Origin: Peptococcaceae bacterium UBA7702
GTDB taxonomy: Bacteria > Bacillota > Dehalobacteriia > UBA7702
Assembly: GCA_002482535.1 (NCBI GenBank)
Contig: DLGE01000001.1
Location: 1,115,539 to 1,179,538, forward strand
DNA length: 64,000 nt
Reading direction: 5' to 3'
A program made the translations under genes and the position numbers. The number at the start of each line of letters is the position of its first letter. The first letter of the stretch is position 1. Below, piece by piece: positions 33,859 to 42,810 of the stretch. The notes under the pieces were generated by a model. That model did no database searches. It saw only the letters and a list, made by a program, of their open reading frames with translations, and was not told where the DNA came from.

Positions 33859-33965
33859 CAGAACGGCTTAGCCGCGGTAAAAGACGGAGGAGACGGGTAC
33901 GCCGCGTACAAAAAGGTACGCAAGTGACCGGCGCCGACGGATTTTGCCGTGGATCAGCCGTTCTG
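33859..33965. repeat. 107-bp imperfect inverted-repeat element (MITE- or REP-like)
   Basis: Left end CAGAACGGCT and right end AGCCGTTCTG are inverted; over 24 terminal bases there are about 4 mismatches. The centre contains GCGTAC-AAAAAG-GTACGC. The right part equals repeat copy 2. No ORF for a transposase. Confidence 0.6.
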
Positions 33966-33973
33966 GGAAGCCG
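33906..33973. repeat. 68-bp repeat, copy 2
   Basis: Near-identical to copy 1 at 33710-33777 and forming the right half of the inverted-repeat element. Confidence 0.8.
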
Positions 33974-33976
33974 TAA

Positions 33977-34001
33977 GGGGCAGGCACGTTGTGCCTGCCC
34001 C
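33977..34001. terminator. strong hairpin after hypA
   Basis: Perfect 11-bp stem GGGGCAGGCAC (33977-33987)/GTGCCTGCCCC (33991-34001) ten nt beyond the hypA stop. On the minus strand no T-run follows, so it may stabilise the ech-hypA message rather than terminate it. Confidence 0.5.
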
Positions 34002-34011
34002 CTCTTTCACG

Positions 34012-34356
34012 TTACGTTTCAACTTCGATGGAATCGATATAGAATTCTTTGCCGATCTCCGTTGGGCCGCCTTCACCGCCGCATTCTGGGCATTGAAAGG
34101 AAAACGCTCTCCTTTCGAAATAGGCGCCGCACTGATTGCACTGCAGCTTCGGCTTTACTCTTTGAATGTCAATTTTCGCGCCGTGGCAGAGGGTGTCTTC
34201 AGAGATGACATCAAAATACATCTGAATACTCTCACCGATGAAGCCAGAGTACTCGCCGACCACCAAATGAATGGCGGTCACTTTGGCTGCGCCGGCTTCT
34301 TTGGCGTGATTTTCGGCGATTTTGATGATCTGTTGGGTGATCGGGTATTCATGCAT
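34012..34356 (-). CDS. hypA: hydrogenase nickel incorporation protein HypA
   Basis: 114 residues. N-terminal MHEYPIT provides the Ni-binding His2; zinc site CNQC (about 72-75) and CPEC (about 88-91). Partners HypB in Ni insertion. Follows the ech genes by 23 nt, so it is co-expressed with the structural subunits. Confidence 0.94.
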   Translation of the reverse strand: MHEYPITQQIIKIAENHAKEAGAAKVTAIHLVVGEYSGFIGESIQMYFDVISEDTLCHGAKIDIQRVKPKLQCNQCGAYFERRAFSFQCPECGGEGGPTEIGKEFYIDSIEVET

Positions 34357-34379
34357 AGATTACACCGTTTTCCGTGGCT

Positions 34380-34760
34380 TTAGGCTTCCGCCGCAGCTGC
34401 TTTCGGGGCCTTTTCCTCTTTGGGCGGTCCCTGGAAAGTGTCGGTAATTTTCACCGCGCTGGGAGCAGTATACGTCGTTTCCATCAGCAACGCGTCTTTG
34501 GGGCAGCTTACTGCACAGGCGTTGCACTGGATACATTTCATGCGTTCAATGCTCCAAACCCGGCCTTTACGGTCAACGACGATGGCGTTGGTGGGGCATT
34601 TTTTCTGACAGATGCCACAGAAGATGCAGGTATCCACATCAATGGTCATATGACCACGGGTGGCTTCCGTGATTTTTGCGGGTTTCACGGGATACATGAG
34701 GGTAGCCGGCTTACCAAATAGGCTTCTCATTACCATTTTACCCATTTTAAATGATGCCAT
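34380..34760 (-). CDS. echF: Ech-type hydrogenase ferredoxin subunit (EchF/NuoI-like)
   Basis: 126 residues with two [4Fe-4S] motifs, CIFCGICQKKCPTNA and CIQCNACAVSCPKDA. In Ech it passes electrons between ferredoxin and the small subunit. The C-terminus is an extra Lys/Pro/Ala-rich tail (about 105-126). Confidence 0.88.
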   Translation of the reverse strand: MASFKMGKMVMRSLFGKPATLMYPVKPAKITEATRGHMTIDVDTCIFCGICQKKCPTNAIVVDRKGRVWSIERMKCIQCNACAVSCPKDALLMETTYTAPSAVKITDTFQGPPKEEKAPKAAAAEA

Positions 34761-34771
34761 ATCTATCCTCC

Positions 34772-35851
34772 TTATCTTTCTGTGCAGCTGATGCAGGGGT
34801 CGATACTTAGAACGATGACGGGCACGTCAGCCAGTTCACAACCGGCCAAGGCGTTGACGAGGAAAGGAACGTTGATGTTTGTAGGCGTTCTGATTCTCAT
34901 GCGGTCCAGATTTTTGGTACCGTTCCCTTTTACATAGTAGCAGGCTTCCCCACGGGGTTGTTCTACCCGGGCCATGAATTCGCCTTCCGGTTTCCCTTTG
35001 ACGGCCACGGCAATTTCACCTTCGGGTATATCAGCAATGATCTTTTGAATCATGTCCATGGATTGGTATACTTCTTTTACGCGGACCATGGCGCGGGCAT
35101 AGCAGTCGCCGCCTTCTTCCACGATGGGTTCAAAATCGAGCTTGCCGTAAATACTGTGGCCGGTGCTGCGGATATCCGTAGAAATCCCGGAACCACGGGC
35201 CGTGGGACCAACGGCACAGAGGGCCGCGGCATCTTCTTTGGATACCGTACCCACACCGACGGTACGGTTCTTCACGGAAACGTCTTCCATAAAGACTGAG
35301 GCCAGCTCGTCGTATTCTTTTTTCATCCCCGCAATGACCGTGGAGATCTCCTGAAGCATTTCGGGACTGACGTCACGGTGAACGCCGCCGACTTTGTTCA
35401 CAGAGAAAATCACGCGGCCGCCGGTGGTTTTTTCGAAAAGATCAAGGATCCCTTCTCTCAAACGCCAGCAATGCATGAATAAACTTTCAAAACCAAAGGC
35501 ATCGGCAAGGAGACCAAGCCAAAGCAAATGGCTGTGAATTCTGGACATTTCATGCCACATAATTCTGAGATATTCCGCTCTTTCGGGTACTTCAACGTTG
35601 AGCAAAATCTCAATGGCGTGGCAATAGCCCCAGTTATGACCGAAAGCGCAAATACCGCAAATTCTTTCGGTGACGTACATCAGTTCGGTATATTCCTTCT
35701 TTTCCACCAGTTTTTCAAGACCCCTGTGGATAAAGCCGATGGAGGGAATCGCCTGAACGACTTTTTCATCTTCCAGCACCAGGTCGAGATGAATTGGCTC
35801 CGGCAAAACCGGATGTTGCGGTCCGAAAGGAATAATAGTTTGTTTTGCCAT
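34772..35851 (-). CDS. echE: group 4 [NiFe]-hydrogenase large subunit (EchE-like)
   Basis: 359 residues, NuoD-like. Both nickel motifs are intact: RICGICAFGH (Cys65, Cys68) and DPCISCTER (Cys353, Cys356), so this is a hydrogenase and not a complex I subunit. The chain ends exactly after CTER with no C-terminal extension, so no maturation peptidase is needed, as known for some CooH/Ech enzymes. Follows the 30-kDa subunit by 16 nt. Confidence 0.93.
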   Translation of the reverse strand: MAKQTIIPFGPQHPVLPEPIHLDLVLEDEKVVQAIPSIGFIHRGLEKLVEKKEYTELMYVTERICGICAFGHNWGYCHAIEILLNVEVPERAEYLRIMWHEMSRIHSHLLWLGLLADAFGFESLFMHCWRLREGILDLFEKTTGGRVIFSVNKVGGVHRDVSPEMLQEISTVIAGMKKEYDELASVFMEDVSVKNRTVGVGTVSKEDAAALCAVGPTARGSGISTDIRSTGHSIYGKLDFEPIVEEGGDCYARAMVRVKEVYQSMDMIQKIIADIPEGEIAVAVKGKPEGEFMARVEQPRGEACYYVKGNGTKNLDRMRIRTPTNINVPFLVNALAGCELADVPVIVLSIDPCISCTER

Positions 35852-35867
35852 AATCTACCTTCCTTTC

Positions 35868-36215
35868 TTACTTGCTGCCTTTCCACGGCGTGGGTTCGTT
35901 GGTCACGAAGAAACCGCCTTGGAAATCGAGAGCAATGTGTGTAATGTTGATACCGAAAAGGTCTTTTATTTCATTTTCGTAAACAAAAGCCGCGAAGTAG
36001 GAATCGGTGATGCTTTGAATATCCTGGCCTTCGGGAAGAATCACACGATAATGTTGTAATTCGAGATCCTTATCGAAGCTATAGGTTAATTCGTATGCAT
36101 CGGGAATTCTCGTCGCACAGATCTGCACCATCCGATAACCTTCTGCTTTTAACGTACGGGCAGTATCGACCAATTCGGCAGGTTCAATGACTTTTAGATT
36201 AAAATCCGTAAACAT
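35868..36215 (-). CDS. echD: Ech-type hydrogenase NuoC-like subunit (EchD)
   Basis: 115 residues resembling the 30-kDa NuoC subunit; the conserved segment DLFGINITHIALDFQGGFF is at the C-terminal half, matching complex I LFGI-F-H-L. Structural connector of the hydrogenase module. Confidence 0.85.
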   Translation of the reverse strand: MFTDFNLKVIEPAELVDTARTLKAEGYRMVQICATRIPDAYELTYSFDKDLELQHYRVILPEGQDIQSITDSYFAAFVYENEIKDLFGINITHIALDFQGGFFVTNEPTPWKGSK

Positions 36216-36230
36216 TAAATACCTCCTACT

Positions 36231-36746
36231 TTACTCCGGTTTAGCTTCCGGTTCCGCAACGGGCTTTGCTTCCATTTTGTCCTGGGGTTTTGCCGCCGCT
36301 GCAGCCGTGGCCGCCGGGGCTTTGCCCATCGCGGCTCTTTTTTCGGCAAGAACGCCGAGGCCCTGGACGATACCGTCAATAATCTGTTCCGGTCTGGCCG
36401 CGCAGCCGGGAACGTAAACATCCACAGGGATCGCCTTGTCGGCGCCGCCGAGGATGTTGTAGCATTCCTCAAAAATCCCGCCGGAACAGGCGCAGATCCC
36501 CACAGCCACAACGACTTTCGGTTCGGGCATTTGATCGTAGATCTGTTTGACTACGTTTTTATTCTGCTCGTTCACACCGCCGGTGACGAGGAAAATATCG
36601 GCATGTTTTGGATTCCCGGTATTGATGATACCAAACCGTTCGGCGTCGTACATCGGGGTAAGGCACGCCAACACTTCAATATCACAGCCGTTACAGCTTG
36701 AACCATCATAATGAATCAACCAGGGTGATTTGGTTACATATGACAT
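36231..36746 (-). CDS. echC: Ech-type hydrogenase small subunit (EchC/NuoB-like)
   Basis: 171 residues. Proximal [4Fe-4S] ligands in SSCNGCDIE, CACSGG and VPGCAARPE. The last 40 residues (about 132-171) are a low-complexity Ala/Pro/Lys/Glu tail absent from typical EchC. Transfers electrons to the Ni-Fe site. Confidence 0.92.
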   Translation of the reverse strand: MSYVTKSPWLIHYDGSSCNGCDIEVLACLTPMYDAERFGIINTGNPKHADIFLVTGGVNEQNKNVVKQIYDQMPEPKVVVAVGICACSGGIFEECYNILGGADKAIPVDVYVPGCAARPEQIIDGIVQGLGVLAEKRAAMGKAPAATAAAAAKPQDKMEAKPVAEPEAKPE

Positions 36747-36760
36747 ATTGACACCTCCTC

Positions 36761-37684
36761 TTATAATACCCCGAACAGTTTCAGGAAATACAGCACGAAA
36801 ATATTAACAAAGCCAACGGTCAGCGCAATGATCCAGGAAGAATTCATGGCAACCTGCCATTTCATTCTGGCGAAGTTGTTGTCGATGAATACTTCAAAGA
36901 AGTAAATCAGCAGACACACAACGACGGCGACGATAACGCTGATCCAATTAGTATAAGCAACAAAAAGGAAAACGATACCCAGCAAGAACACGTTTTCATA
37001 CCAATGGGCGATTTCCAGCATCGCCAAGGTTTTACCGGAAAATTCCGTGGAAAGCCCTTTGACCAATTCCTGATGCGCGTGGTGGGACATGCTCAAATCG
37101 AAGGGCGATTTTCTGAACTTTAAGGTCAGAATGTAGACAAAGCCAATGAAAACGCCGGGCAAATAGACGATGGCGGGGAGATTGGCAGAGAGCACGTCGA
37201 TCACATCAAAGGTGCCGATGACCATATAGAAACCAACGGCGGTCAAAAGGACCATGGGTTCGTAAGCCATCATCTGCAACAATTCGCGTTCCGCGCCGGC
37301 CTGGGCGTAAGGAGAGTTGGAGGAAAACGCCGCCACAATCATAAATACGCTGGCCAGTGTTAAAGCGAAGATCACCAGTAAGAGATCGCCGCCGGCAAAG
37401 AAAAAGATGCCGGTCAAGATAATGAAGAACAGGAAACTTCCAATATAGAAGTCCTGGTATTTATTGACGGTAATCGGTTCTTTTTCCGTCAGCTTCAACA
37501 CATCGTAAAAAGGCTGAAGGATGGGGGGGCCGAAGCGTCCCTGCATTCTCGCGGTAATTCTACGGTCGAATCCGGCCAGTAAACCGCCGACGAAAGGCGC
37601 CAAAACAACAAAGGCAATGATAGAAACAATGTTCCATATACCAAAGTTAAAACCGAGGGCGTCGGAAAGGAATCCAATTGTCAT
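36761..37684 (-). CDS. echB: Ech-type hydrogenase membrane subunit (EchB/NuoH-like)
   Basis: 307 residues, about eight membrane segments. Conserved DRRITARMQGRFGPPILQPFYDVLKL is the NuoH quinone-site/linker motif, and the acidic AERELLQMMAYEP follows. It links electron transfer to ion translocation. The ATG at 37684 overlaps the echA stop (TGATG) and has GGGAGG upstream; a longer frame inside echA is rejected. Confidence 0.92.
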   Translation of the reverse strand: MTIGFLSDALGFNFGIWNIVSIIAFVVLAPFVGGLLAGFDRRITARMQGRFGPPILQPFYDVLKLTEKEPITVNKYQDFYIGSFLFFIILTGIFFFAGGDLLLVIFALTLASVFMIVAAFSSNSPYAQAGAERELLQMMAYEPMVLLTAVGFYMVIGTFDVIDVLSANLPAIVYLPGVFIGFVYILTLKFRKSPFDLSMSHHAHQELVKGLSTEFSGKTLAMLEIAHWYENVFLLGIVFLFVAYTNWISVIVAVVVCLLIYFFEVFIDNNFARMKWQVAMNSSWIIALTVGFVNIFVLYFLKLFGVL

Positions 37685-39690
37685 CAGAATGCACCTCCCT
37701 GGAAGTAGTGAATCAAAATACCGGCCATCACACCGATCCAAAGAGCAACAATGGCAATGATCAGAACCGTGCTGATGATACCGATCCGATTCATTTTCTT
37801 TTCACCGAAATACGCTTCCATGTACCAGTTCTTCAACTGAGAAGCCTGGGTCTTTTTGAAGGAGTTGCGGAAAGAAATGTCATCGCCTACATTTTCACCG
37901 GAAAGATAGATCGGTACGATCTTCTTATTGGTTTTGCCGTAGAAGAAAGCGACCAACAGAATGAGCGCGGCCACCATAAAGACCATAATCGCGAGGTTAC
38001 CGCTGCTTAACATCCCTGTCTCAATATCGGAGAAGAATCCGCTGAGATAGGGTACCACCGCACCAGAGGAAATGATCGGGAAGAATAAGCAAACAGCCAC
38101 AGTCAGGCCGGTCAAGGTGCCAAGCACCATTTTTTCTTCGCCAGAGATTCCCAGGGCTTCGTGATTGTCTTTACCGGCAACCACGGCGGTGAGCTTGCCG
38201 AGCCATTTGGCCCAGAAGAACAGCGTTGCCGCGGAACCGAAGACCAGCAGTAAAATAAGGAGCGGATTACCGGAATCGATAAACGAAACCATCGCCGCCC
38301 ATTTGGAAATCAACATCCCGAAGGGAGCGATAAACATACCGCAGATGCCAACGATCATAAATTTCGCCACATTGGGCAATCTCACAAAGAGACCGTCCAT
38401 ATCCTCGATGTCTCTGCTGCCGATCCGGTGTTCGGTGGTACCGACGCCGAGGAACAGCAAAGATTTGGCGATGGCGTGGAAGATAATCAGCATAATCCCG
38501 GCCCAAACCGCAGCAGCGGTACCGATGCCGCCGCAGCAAACAATCAAACCGAGGTTCGCCACGGTGGAATAAGCCAAAACGCGTTTGGCGTTGGACTGGG
38601 AAATGGCAATGAAGGAAGCGATGAGGAAGGTAATACCCCCAACCATCATGACCATAATGCCGGCGTAATTATAATAGAGTGCGCTATAGGACTGTTCGTA
38701 ACCGGGAACCCATACGCCCATCACGGGAGCCAGTTTGATGATGAGGAAAACACCGGCTTTGACCATGGTAGAGGAATGGAGCAGCGCGGAAACGGGAGTC
38801 GGCGCCACCATTGCGCCCAAAAGCCAACTGGAGAAGGGCATTTGCGCGGCTTTGGTGATCCCGGCAAAAGCCAGCAGGGCAACGGGGATGGTCAAGTAGT
38901 AACCCCAGGTTCCTGCGGCGCCGCCGCTGAGCAAGGTGGACAATTCAACGGTTTCGCAGAAATTGCCCAAGAAAAGGATGGCGAGGACAAAACCGAGACC
39001 GCCGCCGAGATTCATGATCAGAGCGCGGAAAGAGTTTTTGATCGCTTCTTCTGTTTTGGAATAGCCGATCAGGAAGAACGAGGTCAAACTCGTGATTTCC
39101 CAGAAGAAATACATCCAGACCAAATTGTTCGCGGTGACAATGCCGAACATCGCGGCAAGGAAGACAAACATGATGAAAAAGAAGAATGGTCTTCTATCCG
39201 GTTTGTCTGCATTGTGATGTTGGTAATCTTTCATGTAGCCCAAGGCGTAAACAGTGATAAGACTACCAATGACTCCGATAATCAAAGCCATGATTACCGA
39301 AAGACCGTCGACATAGAGATTGTAGCTGACTTCAATGCCATGACCTTTGGTTAATTCGAACCAAATCATCAAAGGCGTCTGAATCGCCGCTAAAACCGAT
39401 GCCCAATAATGTCTGTACTTGATCCCGAGGACGATGATGACGAGACCCAAAAGAATCTCGATGATCATCATGGCGTAGGAAACCACTTCGCTGTCGAATG
39501 CGATGGTTGTGCCTCCCCCGTTCATAAAATACACCACGGCAAGAGCGATGGAACCCAAAGCGATCAGAATAGACGCTACTTTGACAATCCCACCTCTTGC
39601 GGCATCATTTTTAACAGCCAAAAGAATCAGCGCAATCACGGTCGGAAATAAAATCAGAAATGCGAGTGTGCCAAAAAACATGGTATCCAA
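37684..39690 (-). CDS. echA: Ech-type hydrogenase antiporter-like subunit (EchA/NuoL-like)
   Basis: 668 residues, about 16 membrane segments, proton-conducting membrane transporter family (WEITSLTSFFLIGYSKTEEAIKNS, KAAQMPFSSWLLGAMVAPTPVSALLHSSTMVKAG-type motif, HAIAKSLLFLGVG). Pumps H+ or Na+ when ferredoxin is oxidised with H2 formation. A TTG at 39690 has GAGGGG 6 nt upstream; the first ATG (39681) would have 15 nt spacing, so the TTG is slightly preferred. Confidence 0.91.
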   Translation of the reverse strand: MDTMFFGTLAFLILFPTVIALILLAVKNDAARGGIVKVASILIALGSIALAVVYFMNGGGTTIAFDSEVVSYAMMIIEILLGLVIIVLGIKYRHYWASVLAAIQTPLMIWFELTKGHGIEVSYNLYVDGLSVIMALIIGVIGSLITVYALGYMKDYQHHNADKPDRRPFFFFIMFVFLAAMFGIVTANNLVWMYFFWEITSLTSFFLIGYSKTEEAIKNSFRALIMNLGGGLGFVLAILFLGNFCETVELSTLLSGGAAGTWGYYLTIPVALLAFAGITKAAQMPFSSWLLGAMVAPTPVSALLHSSTMVKAGVFLIIKLAPVMGVWVPGYEQSYSALYYNYAGIMVMMVGGITFLIASFIAISQSNAKRVLAYSTVANLGLIVCCGGIGTAAAVWAGIMLIIFHAIAKSLLFLGVGTTEHRIGSRDIEDMDGLFVRLPNVAKFMIVGICGMFIAPFGMLISKWAAMVSFIDSGNPLLILLLVFGSAATLFFWAKWLGKLTAVVAGKDNHEALGISGEEKMVLGTLTGLTVAVCLFFPIISSGAVVPYLSGFFSDIETGMLSSGNLAIMVFMVAALILLVAFFYGKTNKKIVPIYLSGENVGDDISFRNSFKKTQASQLKNWYMEAYFGEKKMNRIGIISTVLIIAIVALWIGVMAGILIHYFQGGAF

Positions 39691-39731
39691 TTCAATCCCC
39701 TCTTCTTTTGGTTTTTTTCGAATCTACCCAT

Positions 39732-39783
39732 TTTTTAGGAAAATATAAAATATACAAATAAAAACTATAGATTTTCCCTAAAG
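39732..39783 (-). other. leader hairpin of the ech transcript
   Basis: In the 113-nt leader the minus strand has TTTAGGGAAAAT near 39783 and ATTTTCCTAAA near 39733, an imperfect 11-bp stem enclosing an AT-rich loop. No known riboswitch is recognised. Confidence 0.4.
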
Positions 39784-39809
39784 CAAGGAGATTCATTTAA
39801 TACGCTCTA

Positions 39810-39838
39810 AGTATAGCCCTGAAAAAATTAAAAAGCAA
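39810..39838 (-). promoter_or_regulatory. sigma-A promoter of the ech-hypA operon
   Basis: Minus-strand TTGCTT (39838-39833), 17 bp, TATACT (39815-39810). The rest of the 480-nt region to 40171 is AT-rich with no gene and contains the uraA promoter. Confidence 0.7.
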
Positions 39839-40084
39839 GAAATTTCAATTCTTTCATACAAAGAATTCACTTTTCGAGCAAAATAATGAACGAAACACAA
39901 TTTTTTAATTTCCATTTTCATAAACATAAGTTAATGACCCGGAAAGAAATAGAAAGATTTGGTTAAGAGCCTCATTTTTCATGATTTCTCCTGGCTCACG
40001 CCATTTAAAAACACAAACGTGCTCATTTTAAAGGGGATCTATAAAAGATAAAAGTCATTCTAATCTTGCCGCCAGTTTCGTTGA

Positions 40085-40113
40085 TTGACAAAAAATAAGA
40101 GATGTAGTAGACT
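40085..40113 (+). promoter_or_regulatory. sigma-A promoter of uraA-upp
   Basis: TTGACA (40085-40090), 17 bp, TAGACT (40108-40113), about 60 nt before the uraA start. No PyrR-type attenuator seen. Confidence 0.65.
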
Positions 40114-40171
40114 TTTTTAAGAATCTTGATGATTCATGTAAAAAATAGAGTATTTTTGGAGGAAAACAGTC

Positions 40172-41470
40172 ATGGAAAAACTCACGGGCAAAGATATGGC
40201 CCTGGGCATCCAGCACCTATTTGCGATGTTCGGAGCCACAATCCTGGTGCCATTGCTCACCGGATTAAACCCCTCAACAGCCTTGGTTTCCGCCGGTATC
40301 GGTACATTGATTTTTCATCTGTGTACGAAGTTTAAGGTTCCGGTGTTCCAAGGCTCTTCTTTTGCCTATTTGGGGGCAATCGCGGCCATTGTCGGGTCTT
40401 ACGGCATCGAATACGCCCAAGGCGGCATTATATTCGCCGGCCTCATTTATTTAGTCATTGCCATCGCCGCCTATTTCGCCGGCCCCCAGCGCATTAAGAA
40501 AGTCTTTCCCCCGGTGGTCACCGGCCCCGTCATCGTGGTCATCGGTTTATCTCTCGTCAGCACCGGTGTCAGCGACGCAACCAACACCGCCCTCACCGGC
40601 AGCACCCTCATTAGTTTGGCCATCGCGCTGTTTACGATGATCGTCGTCGTGGTATGCACGATCTTTGCGAAAGGTTTCTTTAAGCTCGTGCCGATTCTGA
40701 TCGGCCTCGGCATCGGCTACCTTTCCTGCATCCTTTTGGATTTTGCCAACGTCATCACCATGGATTATTCCGCCATCAGTATGGCTCATTGGATCAACAT
40801 CCCTTATTATACGGAAGGCTTCTTTACACTGCCCAAGTTTGACCTCGTCGCCATCTTGGCCATCGCCCCCATCGCCTTGGTCACCTGCATGGAACATATC
40901 GGCGATATCACCACCAACGGTGCTGTGGTAGGAAAAGACTTCTTTAAAGATCCGGGACTCCACCGCACCCTCTTAGGAGACGGTCTCGCCAGCATGTTCG
41001 CGGGTTTCATCGGCGGCCCCGCCAATACGACTTATTCGGAAAACACCGGCGTCCTCGCCACCACCAAAAACTACAATCCCAATCTTCTGCGCATCGCCGC
41101 TGTTTGCGCCGTGATTTTAGGGATCTTCGGAAAATTTGGCGCCATTTTGCAGACCATTCCCACCCCGGTCCGGGGCGGCGTGGAATTCATCCTGTTTGGG
41201 ATGATTTCCGCCATCGGCATTCGCACCCTGGCCGAAGCCAAGCTTGATTTTACCCATTCCAGAAATCTGATCATTGTCGCGCTGATTTTGAGCGTTGGTA
41301 CCGGTTTCAGCGTTACCGGCGGCCTCGCCGTCAACATCGGGAATGTGGAAGTGACCATCTCCGGCCTCTTCCTCGCTGTGATCATCGGTATTTTATTCAA
41401 CCTAATTTTACCGCAACAGCTGGAAAAGATTGACGACAACTCAAATACGGCGGAAGAAACGGAGGCCTAA
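40172..41470 (+). CDS. uraA: uracil permease (NCS2 family)
   Basis: 432 residues, about 14 membrane segments. UraA/UapA signatures: GIQHLFAMFGATILVPLLTGLNP, FQGSSFAYLGAIAAI, the substrate-binding stretch ATCMEHIGDITTNGAVVGKDF-like VTCMEHIGDI, and GGPANTTYSENTGVLA. Proton-coupled uracil import. GGAGG before ATG; operon with upp confirms the substrate class. Confidence 0.93.
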   Translation: MEKLTGKDMALGIQHLFAMFGATILVPLLTGLNPSTALVSAGIGTLIFHLCTKFKVPVFQGSSFAYLGAIAAIVGSYGIEYAQGGIIFAGLIYLVIAIAAYFAGPQRIKKVFPPVVTGPVIVVIGLSLVSTGVSDATNTALTGSTLISLAIALFTMIVVVVCTIFAKGFFKLVPILIGLGIGYLSCILLDFANVITMDYSAISMAHWINIPYYTEGFFTLPKFDLVAILAIAPIALVTCMEHIGDITTNGAVVGKDFFKDPGLHRTLLGDGLASMFAGFIGGPANTTYSENTGVLATTKNYNPNLLRIAAVCAVILGIFGKFGAILQTIPTPVRGGVEFILFGMISAIGIRTLAEAKLDFTHSRNLIIVALILSVGTGFSVTGGLAVNIGNVEVTISGLFLAVIIGILFNLILPQQLEKIDDNSNTAEETEA

Positions 41471-41473
41471 ACA

Positions 41474-42103
41474 ATGCAGACCGGCGTACATATTATGGAT
41501 CACCCTTTGATCACCCACAAAATCACCATGCTCCGGGATAAAAACACCAATACCAAAGATTTTCGCCAACTGGTTTATGAAATCGCCTTGCTCATGGGCT
41601 ATGAAGCGACAAAGAACCTCTCCCTTACGGATACGGAAATCACCACCCCTTTGATGACCACCACCCAAAAGGTACTCTGCCAAAAGGTTGCCATCGTGCC
41701 GATTTTAAGAGCCGGCCTCGGCATGGTCGACGGCGTCTTGAGCTTGATTCCCTCGGCCAAAGTGGGGCACATCGGCCTTTACCGCGACCATGAAACCCTT
41801 CAGCCGGTGGAATACTACTGTAAATTACCGTCAGATATCGCAAGCAGAGAAGTCATTGTCGTCGATCCGATGCTGGCCACCGGCGGCAGCAGCGCGGCGG
41901 CCCTCGATTTCATCAAACAAAGAGGCGCCAAAAGCATCAAATTGATGTGTATCATCGCCGCCCCCGAAGGAATCAAAAAAATGCGGCAAGCCCATCCCGA
42001 CGTTGAAATCTATTGCGGCGCTCTCGACGATAAACTCAACGAAAAAGGCTACATTCTGCCGGGTCTCGGTGATGCCGGGGATCGCATCTTCGGTACGCTT
42101 TAA
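41474..42103 (+). CDS. upp: uracil phosphoribosyltransferase
   Basis: 209 residues, standard length. PRPP-binding motif VVDPMLATGGSSAAALDF, N-terminal VHIMDHPLITHKITMLRDKNT and C-terminal GYILPGLGDAGDRIFGT are diagnostic. Converts uracil and PRPP to UMP. GGAGG lies within the end of uraA. Confidence 0.96.
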   Translation: MQTGVHIMDHPLITHKITMLRDKNTNTKDFRQLVYEIALLMGYEATKNLSLTDTEITTPLMTTTQKVLCQKVAIVPILRAGLGMVDGVLSLIPSAKVGHIGLYRDHETLQPVEYYCKLPSDIASREVIVVDPMLATGGSSAAALDFIKQRGAKSIKLMCIIAAPEGIKKMRQAHPDVEIYCGALDDKLNEKGYILPGLGDAGDRIFGTL

Positions 42104-42130
42104 ACCGAATCTTTTAAATGTCATAAAGAA

Positions 42131-42168
42131 ATCCCCGCTTTCCGCAACGGAAAACGGGGATATTTTTT
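42131..42168. terminator. intrinsic terminator after upp
   Basis: ATCCCCG (42131-42137)/CGGGGAT (42155-42161) with an inner TTTCCG/CGGAAA stem, followed by ATTTTTT. Confidence 0.85.
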
Positions 42169-42177
42169 CAAGGAAGG

Positions 42178-42810
42178 TCAGACCTGTAAATCAACGGTAA
42201 AAATGCCGTAAGGCAAGCCCCTTTCACCGAACATCTTGGCGATCATTTCCTTGTAAAAAGCATCCCATTGGGCAGCACTGGTTTTCACACCCAAATAATT
42301 ATCAACGATATTCATTAAAATCAGCTCCCCGCGGTATCCCCTTTCCATACAGTGGCCAAAGGGGCTGCTGAGCATGGTGACAAAAGCCAAGGCCCGGGCG
42401 GCGGGATAATATTCATGGTACCATGCGTCAAGATCGCCATCTAATCGGAGCATCTTAAATACATTGGCAATGGCTGCTTTTTCCTGCTCCGGAATATCGC
42501 CGCCATCCCCTTTTAAGGCTTCAGGGGTGTCCTGGGCCATCACGAAGAGCATCTTTCGGGAAGCGTCATCTTTACAGATGCCGTCCCACAAAGGGCCTTC
42601 GCCGGTGAAAGGAAAATCCTCCGCCCGAGAAATCTCCTCTCGTTCAAAGCTATGATAAAGACGATATTCCTCACCATGGAGGGGGGAGAGCCAGTGGGGG
42701 TCTTTGATGAAGGATTCCTCCATTTTAATGATCTCCGTCAAAGCGACGCCGTTTCTGAAATTGGCAAACACCTTGAGCCACGCAATGACTTGTTCTTTTT
42801 CCTGATCCAT
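42178..42810 (-). CDS. hypothetical protein
   Basis: 210 residues, soluble, acidic, no signal peptide or membrane segment. Visible parts: VIAWLKVFANFRNGVAL at the front, GICKDDASRKMLFVMAQD in the middle, YYPAARALAFVTMLSSPFGHCMERGYRGELILMNIVDNYLG toward the end. I do not recognise the family. Monocistronic between convergent upp and divergent ltaS-like gene. A normal AAGG-type ribosome binding site precedes it. Confidence 0.7.
   Translation of the reverse strand: MDQEKEQVIAWLKVFANFRNGVALTEIIKMEESFIKDPHWLSPLHGEEYRLYHSFEREEISRAEDFPFTGEGPLWDGICKDDASRKMLFVMAQDTPEALKGDGGDIPEQEKAAIANVFKMLRLDGDLDAWYHEYYPAARALAFVTMLSSPFGHCMERGYRGELILMNIVDNYLGVKTSAAQWDAFYKEMIAKMFGERGLPYGIFTVDLQV

Larger units (their letters stand above)
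33509..34011. other. 500-bp intergenic region with repeat elements, no gene
   Basis: Between hypB and hypA. No credible reading frame with a start signal. It holds two 68-bp direct repeats and a 107-bp imperfect inverted repeat (listed separately) and a strong hairpin next to the hypA stop. The base composition is more GC-rich than the flanking intergenic DNA. Confidence 0.6.

Noticed and set aside
33671..34208. Plus-strand ORFs in the repeat region between hypB and hypA
   Set aside because: They translate the repeats (the two copies give similar peptides) and run into hypA on the other strand; no ribosome binding sites.
39691..40171. Riboswitch before ech or uraA
   Set aside because: No conserved aptamer elements (purine, preQ1, PyrR-type) were found in the leaders.
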